This document shows, piece by piece, positions 14,101 through 23,300 of a DNA stretch of 64,000 nucleotides. The DNA is from Elysia chlorotica (taxonomy: Eukaryota; Mollusca; Gastropoda; Plakobranchidae), in NCBI GenBank assembly GCA_003991915.1, contig RQTK01000107.1, positions 715,999 through 779,998 of the forward strand, given 5' to 3'. The translations under genes and the position numbers were made by a program. The number at the start of each line of letters is the position of its first letter. Within the stretch, counting starts at the first letter, position 1. The notes below the pieces were generated by a model that saw only the letters and a list, made by a program, of their open reading frames with translations, searched no databases and had not been told where the DNA came from.

Positions 14101-17100
14101 TTGCACAGTATTACTAATAGAGAGATGTTAAGATAAGTGATTTGCTGTATTTAAAATATATATTTTTACCATTCCCTTTTTACTTTTTACTAAAAATATT
14201 CTGACTACATACAGATGCGCCATAAAATTATTTTTTTATTTTTTTTATTTTATTGTCAGTTTGAAAACTCATGTTTCCAATTGCTCGGGATAAGATCAGA
14301 AATAACTGAAATTTGAATGACAGAAGGTGAAATACCTGGATCACAAAAGTATTAAAAAAATAAGCTTTTTATACTGCTTGACAGATAGTTCTAACTGATA
14401 TTGCCTATTTATGTGCCAGCTTCAAATTAAAAGAATCAAACAGGAAAGACTTCAAATTGTGAGTCCTTGTTCTAGCAGAGCCAAAGGCAAAAAACAATTT
14501 TTTTAATCACCTATCATCTGTGAAATTTGGTTTAACTGCGAATATTCAGACTTTCTTTTCATGAGGCTTCCACTGAATGTCCATAAAGCTAATTTAAAAA
14601 ACTTACTGTTTCTACGGATTTTTCAGTCTCATCGCCAGGGTCTCTACTCATCATATCTGGTCACTATCATGGTAAGTTATAGTCTATGGTGCTTGTTCTT
14701 GGGTCTTTTTTTTATTTTTTATTGATGTTTACCTCAGTCTGTAAATCATTATTGTCCTGATGTTTATTTTAAACTTGAAATCTGCTTTTATTTAAAACAA
14801 TTGTCTGAATTCTGTTTTGATATTGAAGTAATGTTTATTTCAACCCTCTGAAATTAATGATTGTACCCTCTATTCAAGATTTTAGCATATTCTGCTTGAC
14901 ATGTTATGAAGACTTGAGTTTTTAAATTTGTGTTAATCGAACTGTGCAGGTCATGAAGCTCCTACTGCCTATTTGGGTGATGCTGTTTGTTCTGCAACCT
15001 CATGTGACTGTAATAGAGAAGGAGGAGGGCTTGCCCAACTTCAGTGATGATGGTGTAAGTACATTTTGTATCCAGGGTTTTGTTGAGTAGGTTAAAAGAA
15101 AGAAGATTATTTGGCATTTTTTGTATGTTTTGCATTACAAATATTAGTTATTGACAAAATTGTTCTTCATTGTTCACAGTATGGTTATGTGTTCTGCCAT
15201 GCAATTCATTTTCTACTAAATGTATGACCTTTACTATTGGTTCTGCTGTTTTACTTTAATGAAAGTACTTGTTTATGTCTCTGAAGTATGTGTATTTAAT
15301 GCTCTTTTTTTAAAATCTTGAAAGCAGGTATAAAATAACTTGCTTGAATTTGTATTATTTTCTTTCTCAGACTTACGGTTCCTTCTTTGGAGAGGATCTG
15401 ACATATAAGCACCTGTACCAACCAGACGACAACTTTGTCTACTCCTCCTCAAGTACTTCTCCAGATGGTTCGCCTTGCATGTATGACGCCTGTCTGCCAT
15501 ACACGTACATCAACGCAGCAATGAAACCATCTGGCCCGTCTGGCCTGCAGACAATCGAGGAGGAAAATCTAGAGGATAGTCCTAGCGTGGTGAAAAAGAC
15601 ATCTGAGGTAAAGCAGTTTAGGGACTAGGAAATGTAGGAGCTTTTGACACTTTCATTTAACCTATTTTTGGTGTCCTTTTTTGCAAATTACATCCTAAAA
15701 ATGTTTCTGAAAAAAAAAAAAGAAACAGTTTCATTGCTGTTTGTGTTTTGTTGTTGTTTTTTTATGTCTATCTTCTTCAATTATGCTACTTGTGGTCCCA
15801 ATTATTCTCTGAAAATCAAAGAAAAACTTAAATCCAAAATTGTTGGCCTTGTAGCACCCATACGGTAATCACATATGTGCTGCTGATTTCTCTGGGTTTT
15901 TTTTTATATTTGCCATTGCTGGATAAAAAAGGTGTGAAAAGTTTGTGGTTGTTTTTTTGACAACAGCTATAGAGGAAGAGAAAGGGAGAGAGAGGAACGG
16001 GGGATGAGAGAGATAGAGATGGATGGAGAGAAGACAAGCAGACTGGAGATAGATCTAGATCTAGTCTATGCATTGTTAGTTTGTTTTCCTACAGTGTCTG
16101 ATCCGGTTGTGAAGATCATTCGAGAAATCATTCGAGAAATCTGACAGTCTGGTAAACAACTTGTTTTTCAGTTTCGGTTTGTTTACAGTCTAATGCTTCT
16201 AATTAACTGGAGTAATGTCCCTTGTAATCCCGTGATTTCTAGATGATAGTGGAGGTATCGAGATTCATGAACAACTCGAATCTTATGGGTTACAAATCGG
16301 TATAAAAGCATAGCTGCCAACCAGTATGTATAATACGTATTTAGTATGTATTCGACCTCCCGAGTGCGTCCCTCCGTATCTGGTCGAAAAAATATGTATT
16401 TGACGATATTCAGCTAAAAATCGGGCGTCCCGTCGATCGCTCAGTAGTTGCTGCCATTTTGGGCAATAACGCCCGGTTAGCCCAGCCGTTAACACCGCCC
16501 ATTCACGTTTTCAACGTCTCATAAGAAGCGTAGGGATGGGCTGAGTCTCTTATCAACTTGTAGATTTAACGTTCACCCGCGGCTCTTTTCGGTAAAAAAT
16601 ACGGTAAATAGTGTACCACTATAGCGGCAATTATGCTTCCGCCGCCGGCGATCTGTCCATCCGGTAATCCCATAGCTTTGTTTACTACTGCTAGGCAGAG
16701 AGTTTGTTTTCAAGAATCCAGTTTTGGGGCGACCAGTTCTGATTTAGACTTCAAACCAAGATTGATTTAGGGCAAATTTCGTATTTTGTAGGGCTAGGCA
16801 AATTTCGTATTTTGTAGGGCTAGGCAAATTTCGTATTTTGTAGGGCTAGGCACAATCGCTGCTACTCTTTCACACAGGCAGTGCTACTCTTTCACACAGA
16901 CATACACACACACTCACACGCATCCTCGTTTGGCGGCGCATTATTGCATGTGCTCAAAGATGTTACATACCGCACACGATCTTTTGTCCACTCTTGTTGG
17001 TTATTGTATATTAAAATATCAAGAAAAATTGGCTACCTAAAAAAGAAAAAATTATTACTAGGCTAAATTACTCTAATTCTCTTCACAGCTTTCACTTCTC

Positions 17101-17803
17101 TATATAAATCTTGCTTATATATCGTCGTCGGGATTCGGGAACATAGATCTGAGCTTGATCTGGTATTATACACAGATGATTGCTGTTGCCTGCCGCTAAT
17201 GTGTCGCAACTCAAGCCAAACTGATGCCACCGTTATCGATTAGAATTATAGTTAAAAATTTTATTTTTGATGATGATCATTTTAATTACCCATATGGGCA
17301 TCTAGATTTGCGATCATTTTCGTTCATTTGCGATATTTTCGGCGACACCCGATTTGCGGTATTCCCCGTTAAATTGCCGATCGAATACATACATCCAAAC
17401 AAACCTATCTGTCGTTCCGAAGGGACACTACATCTAATGAAGGTGAATCTAGATATAGATTGTAGCTTTATATTATAAATCTAGTTGACATACGATGGTA
17501 TAGATCTAGATCTAATTTTGATAAAAATCGAGAACTAGTGTAGTTGATCTTGAGGGGCGACTGGCTCAAGTGTCAGAGCGTCTGGTTCTCAGTGCTTAGT
17601 TTGAGGCCGACGGTTGGGCAAATTAAATGTCGGATTTGTAGGCCTACCCTACTGGTTACTTCAGTCAATGACAATGGTATTAGTTTCAATTGCTTTGGGC
17701 TTGCTAGAAAGTTTACATTCTTTATTCAACCTTCTTAAAATACTACATTTAGTTTATGCAAAGCCTGGATATTGCTGACGTAGTGTTGAAAATGAAAATC
17801 AAC

Positions 17804-17835
<32 letters not shown>

Positions 17836-19065
17836 GATCAAAACAAAAGCACCCACATACTCCCAAAAAAGGAAGGGAAAAATGCTTTTTTTTTAAAGTT
17901 ATGATTAAGCATACAAGTGTTTAGGTCAATATTGATAGCTGAACTAAATAAGCTTGACCATCAATTAGGTTTGCAGTGACTAACCGCGCTAAAAATCTGT
18001 ATTTGCTTTCTCAAAAGTTGGCAGCTATGTAAAAGGCTTGTATGTTTGTATGAGTGAGTAGTTATCGATCAGTCAGAGAGTCTGAGCGCGTTTGTTACTA
18101 CTATTATTAGAGAAGTTGAAGTGAAGCTGTTTTGTTACAGTTACGGATTGCTATTGTAGTTGTGGAATTGATCACAGATTGTTATTGCAGTTGTGGATTT
18201 GATTGCCGTCGAGATTTCGTTGTAACATTTTCACTACCCTAGACATGTTTATAGTTAATAAAGTTATTCTTCAATATCTCTACAAGAAGGAGTTGACTTT
18301 ATTATTTGTGTTGAGCCAGTGGATGTTGGATCATTGTCTGAAGCCCCGTTACAATATATAATTTTATAACTGATAGCTTGGCTCTACAACAGAGACTGTG
18401 CATCACCCCAACAATCTACGTTACACTGGCTCAAACAAATAATAAAGTCAACTCCTTCTTGTAGAAATATTGAAGAATAACTTTATTTTTAACATCTGAT
18501 GTTACATTGGAAGTGTGTCTTAAGCTACAAGTAACATCAGACGCTAAATTTCTTAAAATAAATAATTTTTATACCTGCGTTTTATATATATTATAGATTT
18601 AGGTTAATTAATGAGATTTTTGGCAATTAATATATGTGATATGTCACAGATGCTCATCCAGGTTATCATAAATGAGACGCTGTACTATGTTCCCAACTAC
18701 AAAAAAACATTTACTGAAGTCCTAATCTTCATGCTAGAAAGTAGAAACTATTAAAAATTAATTTACACAGATTTAAACTTCAGACCTTCCTCTTTGCTCA
18801 TTTACATAATTACATCCTTGAACTTGAAGCAATTTCTAAGTAATTAGGTATTAGATAATAATGTGCGATACATACCACTGTTTTTATCAACTAAATGTTG
18901 TTTTACACAGGCAAGAGCATGCAGAGGAGCTCCATCTCACCCAGACAGAGCAGGGAGAGGAGCGAGAACACAAAAGGCAAAGACAACCCGTGTCGTTTCA
19001 AAGGACGCGCCTCGTGGCGAAAAATGTTAAAAAGTATAGTTCTGAGATCCTCAGTTATTCATTAA
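7992..19065 (+). CDS. Seven-transmembrane protein of unassigned family, 11 coding exons
   Basis: Coding exons are 7992-8128, 9360-9497, 10320-10460, 11235-11332, 12009-12180, 12721-12785, 13243-13277, 14627-14671, 14950-15054, 15371-15607 and a last exon at about 18911. All ten junctions keep the frame with GT/AG introns (phases 2,2,2,1,2,1,0,0,0,0), which is strong internal evidence. The product has 391 residues before the last exon and about 430-440 in total. A short N-terminus with two N-glycosylation sequons (NQT, NMT) precedes seven hydrophobic spans near residues 49-69, 79-99, 106-128, 141-161, 184-207, 228-251 and 267-296. A polar cytoplasmic-type tail rich in Ser, Pro and acidic residues follows. 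This is an N-out, seven-span topology like GPCRs or the GPR137/TOM1-type proteins, but I recognise no DRY, NPxxY or other family signature. The role is unknown. The last intron (3.3 kb) contains a transposon. Confidence 0.85.
8401..9292. mobile_element. Pogo/Tigger-like MITE in intron 1
   Basis: Inverted termini CAGTGGACCTTGGATATA (left) and the complement of CAGTGGACCTTGTATATA (right), flanked by TA on both sides, are characteristic of Tc1/mariner-pogo elements. The element is 892 bp and has no transposase, so it is non-autonomous. Its right half is homologous, in opposite orientation, to 30693-31135. Confidence 0.75.
9360..9497 (+). CDS. 7TM gene exon 2 (TM1 and start of TM2)
   Basis: It follows a long pyrimidine tract (T10 ACTTTTCAG). 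It encodes SSILASLAIFTSLMCVYKLV (TM1), then a short Lys/His-Pro loop and the start of TM2 with Glu88 and Cys89. The donor GG|GTTTGT is non-optimal, but it restores GGT as Gly92 with exon 3. Confidence 0.85.
10320..10460 (+). CDS. 7TM gene exon 3 (TM2 end and TM3)
   Basis: Bounded by TTTCTAG and CAG|GTGAGA. It encodes GLHWIFWNVSQLDF and TM3, ending RALRRETLADR on the presumed cytosolic side. The last 60 bp and the donor are part of a 99-bp tandem duplication (next entry). Confidence 0.9.
10397..10594 (+). repeat. 99-bp tandem duplication across the exon 3 donor
   Basis: The unit runs from within TM3 coding sequence through the GTGAGA donor into the intron, and repeats once 99 bp downstream with almost no change (one CGCTGG to CACTGG difference). 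The second donor, at about 10560, is intact. Because 99 is divisible by three and the intronic part has TGA in the gene's frame, use of the second donor would add a premature stop. Confidence 0.9.
10945..11120 (+). mobile_element. Degenerate SINE in intron 3
   Basis: It contains a core TGTCATGGTATTTCCGCCTTGTCTCGTGTGTGGTAGCAC shared (in split form) with copies at 40090-40140 and 60500-60560. The tRNA-like head is degraded to GTGGTTCAAGCCTAGG near 10960. Confidence 0.6.
11235..11332 (+). CDS. 7TM gene exon 4 (TM4)
   Basis: Acceptor TTTCAG and donor G|GTAATT. It encodes FMYPFLCLAVLYFTIVTTMG, a clear membrane span, then a polar segment with Cys170. Confidence 0.9.
12009..12180 (+). CDS. 7TM gene exon 5 (TM5 and cytosolic loop)
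   Basis: It follows a T-rich tract and TCCTTAG and ends TG|GTGAGT. It encodes PAPYWIALSGAEVVVVQLFA, then a charged stretch (YITRRLNEI, RWTQKKDLWW) that fits a cytosolic loop before TM6. Confidence 0.92.
12721..12785 (+). CDS. 7TM gene exon 6 (TM6)
   Basis: Acceptor TTCTTTGCAG, donor A|GTAAGT. It encodes IVIVFELSAWGTFFYDMVLQ, a membrane span with one Glu. Confidence 0.9.
13243..13277 (+). CDS. 7TM gene exon 7 (35-nt micro-exon, loop)
   Basis: Only 35 nt, bounded by TTTTCCAG and TTT|GTGAGT. It encodes KGDRDAGCSAIF, a short extracellular-type loop with one Cys, and joins both neighbours in frame. The donor region is duplicated about 140 bp downstream. Confidence 0.8.
13265..14150. repeat. Direct repeats around the exon 7 donor
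   Basis: GCTATCTTTGTGAGTT, which spans the exon 7 donor, recurs at about 13410, and the motif AGAGAGATGTTAAGATAAGT near 13375 recurs at about 14120. The second pair flanks about 690 bp of DNA, so this block either inserted by duplication or arose by repeated local copying. Confidence 0.6.
14627..14671 (+). CDS. 7TM gene exon 8 (start of TM7)
   Basis: 45 nt between ATTTTTCAG and ATG|GTAAGT. It encodes SHRQGLYSSYLVTIM. Confidence 0.85.
14950..15054 (+). CDS. 7TM gene exon 9 (rest of TM7)
   Basis: 105 nt between TGTGCAG and GGT|GTAAGT. It encodes VMKLLLPIWVMLFVLQPHV, then an acidic segment that starts the C-terminal tail. Confidence 0.9.
15371..15607 (+). CDS. 7TM gene exon 10 (C-terminal tail)
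   Basis: 79 codons after TTTCTCAG: Tyr/Ser-rich, then an acidic stretch (TIEEENLEDSP). The donor GAG|GTAAAG is fair. If it is not used, the frame runs into TAG at 15626-15628, giving an alternative tail of seven extra residues. Confidence 0.88.
16309..18029. mobile_element. 1.7-kb terminal-inverted-repeat element, copy A
   Basis: Termini CATAGCTGCCAAC and GTTGGCAGCTATG are perfect inverses, and the flanks share TAAAAG, a possible target duplication. Related copies lie at about 34150-35274 (inverted) and 48593-50287 (inverted). No transposase is visible. Inside are three 26-bp tandem repeats (16771-16850) and a poly(A) run (17810-17835). It lies in the last intron of the 7TM gene. Confidence 0.7.
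16771..16850. repeat. 26-bp unit repeated three times
   Basis: GGCAAATTTCGTATTTTGTA plus GGGCTA, three near-perfect copies, internal to the TIR element. Copies B and C do not show the triplication, so it arose in this copy. Confidence 0.85.
18036..18490. repeat. Inverted pair of LTR-like 3' ends
   Basis: About 70 bp at 18257-18330 (TCTTCAATATCTCTACAAGA through AGCCAGTG) is present in reverse complement at 18414-18487. Each arm includes an AATAAAG/TTATTC context and ends in or near CGTTACA, which looks like the 3' part of an LTR with its polyadenylation signal. No retroviral-type genes are present. Confidence 0.5.
18490..18800. repeat. Dispersed repeat also found at 35332-35900
   Basis: Starts AACATCTGATGTTACATT and shares many blocks in the same orientation with 35332 onward, including CATTTACTGAAGTCCTAAT and TTTGCTCA. 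Both copies lie shortly beyond a TIR element. No coding capacity is seen. Confidence 0.6.
18911..19065 (+). CDS. 7TM gene last exon (reading frame ambiguous)
   Basis: A clear acceptor, TTTTACACAG, precedes 18911. In the phase required by exon 10 the first frame gives 39 residues and stops at 19028-19030. A tandem acceptor five bases on (CAGGCAAG|AGC) gives a different basic, Ser-rich tail of 49 residues that stops at 19063-19065. A third AG gives an Asp/Glu-rich frame that stays open longer. Only transcript data can choose, and the gene may splice the tandem acceptors alternatively. Confidence 0.5.
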
Positions 19066-22000
19066 GATCTACAGACACAGATTCATTGTCTTGCCACATA
19101 GAATCTAATTTACTAGATAGGTTAAAGTGTAGCTCTTGCATAAATGAATTCAATGAGAAACTCCTTGCAAGATTTTTTTTATTTTCTAGTTTTTTGTTTA
19201 GGTGCTTTTTGAAAATAGAACGACTTCCTTGCCTATAGCTGAAAGTCTTATTGTCAAAGTACTTTGAGAAATTATTCAATTAAATCTCACTTATTACCTG
19301 TAGGTTTCCGTAGACATGGGTTCCCTGAAAACTGACAATAGTTTAATTTTTTTTTATTGCAAACCAAGGATCTCTGTTTGCTCCTCAGCGCTTAAGATGG
19401 TTTGATAAAAACAAACATCTTGGGGACCGGTTAAATTTTTTTTTTAATCAAAGTTTATAGCTTACAGTTACTTCAAGGTAAAAAAAAAAGGGATTGCTGT
19501 CTCAGAAATAGTATGTATGAGGATGAAGTTCATCTAAAACAGGATTTACCTAGAGCGTATTCAACTGGGTTTTTATTTATACAACATAGTACAAAAATAT
19601 TTGATCAAACAATACCTGAGGATAACTTTCATAGTGTCAATGTATTTCTAGTTTTAAATACTAAATTAATTAATTCATGACAATGTCAAGATGTCTATCG
19701 TCTTAGTGCCAAGGGAACGAAGTTGAGACCTTCAATGAAAACCAGCTGTTTTCTCGAAGGTTACCTAATAACTTGAATAAGCTCTTCAGGTCTGCCTATC
19801 AATTGTAGAAGTTCACACGTGCTGAAATATGCTCTTTATGTGTGTCTGACAATTTATTTGTCATGGAAATTTAATCTGTGGAAAAATAAGTTTTATATAG
19901 AAAATATGTTGTTTTTTGGATCATGACAGCTTTGAGCAATTGATCTGTAGGCATTACCTCTGCCCTTTCACCGAAAGAAATAACTTTGTGTAAATATTAT
20001 AAATAATCCTGTAAAGCTGTTTCGTGTGCCTGTTGTGAAAGTAATGCTATGGTTCTCATGCCGTGTTTATCTTTGTCTGTGCTGTGGCAAACTGCGTCAC
20101 ATAGCTGTGGACAAAAACCTAATCATGATTTACTGCAATAGCATTCATTTGCAATTTGATATCGCATTCCTTGCAAATACTTCTCAATTTTTCACATTAA
20201 TTCTAGAATAAGAATAAGAAAGATAAATGAAAAGAAATACTGCAATGATATACATTTTGTTTGAGGTATTATGAGGCTTTAAAGTTTAATGCCCTGTGTC
20301 GAAGGAGCAATTGATATCTTTTCATTGTAGTGACAGATTGATGTGGTGTCTTTAATTCTTTTTTTTTTATATGAAAAAAAAGAGCAACCAAGCGAATTTA
20401 AACATATCTTTACACCAAATGTGCAACATTCCTTAAAATGTATTTTACACTTTCTTTTTCTTTTTTTTTCCCTTTTATACTCACGTTTGTTTTCGTGGAA
20501 TGAAAAGGAAGTTTGATTTAAACTTATGAAATTAACAGTTTTTCTTTCTTTTCTTTTTTTTCAATAATTATAAAGAGTGCAATATTTTGCTTTGTTTTGT
20601 TTTATTTTTAAATTTAATTTACACAATGTTTTTACATTTCTGTGCAATATATTTAATATTTTATATTACATGAAATAAATTATAATAATAAAGCATCAAT
20701 AGGTGCTAGTAGAGCATAAGCGAATGAAAACAAGTAAATACCAGATTTATTATTGAATTTTTTTTTTTTTTTGTTGTATGTTGGTTTTTCATCAACAAAT
20801 TGAAAAACTGGTGGTGCACATTACACCGCCTATTAGAGATGGGTTTTTTTTTCAAAAAGCACATGGTGTAACTGTAAGTTACATATTTCTTTGTTAATAA
20901 ATCATAGCTATCACTTGCCATCCTTATTTCTGCGCTGTGAACTGGATGTTTTGTATGACTTGCTAATTTATTTTTTATTTGAACTACGTCAATGAAAATA
21001 TGTAGTTGTCTATCTGCTTTCTGGTTGCATATTTGATAAGAATGTGTGAGATCATGATTGCTGCTTAGTGCTGTGAGGGTAACTAAGAATGCCCAATATA
21101 TTTGTTAACCTTGCTCATTATCATTCTCTTTCTGGTTACAAGTAATAAAATTGTCACCTTCCCTACATGTTGTCAGTACAAATAACACATTACTTTATTA
21201 CATTTGTTGTAGAGCCTTTGTTTACAAATGGGAGCTACAAGTTTGGTCAAAATTTATTTTTTGGATTTCAACACCAATTGATTGAGCTGGTGTTGGTATA
21301 ATGTCATCTGCAGGAGTCCTGGTTTCCTGCACTGTCTTGAGTGTGATACAGTAAAATTGGGCCTAGTCGCTGTATTTATAGGGTCATTTTTTTGTCACCT
21401 GGGACTAGGATAGGGCTTCTCTCCTTATACAAGAAGTAAATTTTCTGCTGCAATGCTGTTGTTGTATTTTTCAGAAGAGGATTATTTGGTCTGATTCACT
21501 TTGGATTAAACTTATGATGAATTTGTGGCACCATATTTTTTTTGTTAATTTATGTGAATTGTTTGCTTTCATCCTTCATCATTCCTTGATCCATATTTGG
21601 AAAAGTCTTTGTTTTGGTGGTTATAATAAATTTTACGTAGGGATAACCTTTTTTTAGTCATATGTTTAACCACTCCATCATATGAATCTCTCTAAGAAAT
21701 GAAAACAAAAAATTATATTGCGTGTATATATCCTGATATTGTCATGTTTTTATGATAACAGTTACTTAAATATTTCTCTAGCATCTTAATGTGAACCTTA
21801 TTACAATCTTGTGCACTCATAATCTCTTTATTCTAAGAGGATGGATATGGAATATCGAAAAGTTCCATTATACACCGGTATAATACCTCTACACTCATGT
21901 TCATGGTACTTGATTCTGTAGAACTATAGGTATGTAACAGATTTTTTTACTGTGGTTTCCAGATAACCCAATATTTAGTTGATTCAGATCTTATCCTACC
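19066..22000 (+). other. Likely 3' UTR and downstream flank of the 7TM gene
   Basis: AT-rich, with no coding exon seen. Candidate polyadenylation signals (AAATAAATT, AATAAAGC) cluster at 20674-20695, followed by T-rich DNA. Long homopolymer T runs are frequent. The transcript end is not defined from sequence alone. Confidence 0.4.
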
Positions 22001-22215
22001 AACAAATGGCTTGAGACCTCTACTTTTTTTTTATTATCAGCCCAATTCTGTATACTAGCGGGTTGGCCTAATTACCTGTTGCCCCATTGTGTGCGGCCAG
22101 TAGGTTCACACAGTAAGGGGAAGGATGATTTACGAGAGCTGCCACTGCCCACTGGTGTTTTTTAGGGGAGCGCCCGCTATCGCCTGCTAAGAAATGAGTT
22201 TGGCATACACCTTTT

Positions 22216-22416
22216 GTGTGCAGATTAGCGGCTATAAATGATTTTCCTTTGGACAAAGAAGATTTAGACATCGCCAATGAAGAGTTCTACTTTCTACTGC
22301 CGTTTTCAGCTTTAGAAAACAACAGTTACGATTTTTACAAAAACACCGATCTGCTATTTACTATTCCGGCAGAAGTAAACACAATTGAGATTAGATTTGC
22401 TCGGCATATACATTGA
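22216..22416 (+). pseudogene. Unrecognised coding-like ORF (possible terminal exon)
   Basis: After a good acceptor (ACACCTTTTGTGTGCAG at about 22223) an open frame of about 63 codons runs to TGA at 22414. It is acidic and aromatic (DFPLDKEDLDIANEEFYF) and has balanced codon use unlike the flanks. No family is recognised and no upstream exon was found. In phase it does not fit exon 10 of the 7TM gene. It may be a transposon fragment next to the mariner copy. Confidence 0.3.
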
Positions 22417-22513
22417 AAGAACTGAATAAACATTTGAAACGTTGTTGCCTCGCAAACAAACAAGTTTCTTTCGATAGATAGAAGCCAACTTTCATTTTCA
22501 GTTTACAGCTGGC

Positions 22514-22616
22514 GAAATATAAGTCTAGATAGCGATTTTAGCATACTGAGTAAGCTGAGCGAGAAAATGAAGGCCTATTTCAAGATGATCAAAATCGCTA
22601 TCTAGACCTATATTTC
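22514..22616. repeat. 26-bp inverted repeat beside the mariner remnant
   Basis: Arms 22514-22539 and 22591-22616 are inverses (GAAATATAAGTCTAGATAGC against GCTATCTAGACCTATATTTC) with a loop of about 51 bp. The inner arm ends at the point where the transposase reading frame is cut. Confidence 0.75.
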
Positions 22617-22617
22617 A

Positions 22618-23300
22618 AGTCTCATCCATGGTTACAATTTTCTGAAAGAACAAGTCGTCATTTGCTTCTAACCGAAGAAGATGTTTGCAACAATCAGCCC
22701 TCTCTTTCTTCTGATCAGCGGTCAATAACCTTGGTACCCATCGAGCTGAGACCGTGTTCAGATTGAGGTGATCATGAAGAATCTTTTCAACTGAACCTAC
22801 GCTGATCCTGGTTTCACTTGCTAACTGTTTGACTGTTATTCGCCTGTCCTGCTTTACTAGTCCCTCCACAGTGGACACGTTTTTCTCAGTCACAACAGAT
22901 GTTGGCCGGCCTTCGCGAGGCTCATCCATCACTGACAAAAAGCCAGATTTGAACTTTCTCACCCAATGAGTCACCGTACTGTAGTTAGGGCACTTTTCAG
23001 CATAAACTTCTACCATCTGTTGATGAATTTCCGTGGGGGTTTGTCCTTTTAAGTGAAGGAATTAGATGACAGAGCGATATTCAACGGCCTCCATGGCAGA
23101 CAATTTGTAAACAACAAATGACAACTTCCTAGGGGTTGTTTTACTTGATGCGCTAAAAGGTGCAGAAAAAAAATTCCGATTTTCCCCAAATTTTGCATGC
23201 CGTGTTCAACATAGATGATCTAGCTACCCACAAAATTTCTTTACTCTAGTACAACTGCTTCAAGGTCAAGCTAAGGACATAATGAACACCCCTCGTAATG
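22618..23300 (-). pseudogene. Broken mariner-type transposase and 5' terminus
   Basis: Reading leftward from the ATG at 23092-23094, the frame begins MEAVEYRSVI, meets TAA, then continues through LHLKGQTPTEIHQQMVEVY and the paired helix-turn-helix region (VKQLASETRISVGSVEKILH), typical of mariner/SETMAR-type transposases. It breaks at VTMDET, the first catalytic Asp, so the rest of the DD(34)D core is missing. The presumed terminal repeat lies right of 23160 and ends around 23300 in a motif resembling GGGGTGTTCATTATGT. Dead copy, inserted in opposite orientation to the 7TM gene. Confidence 0.9.
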
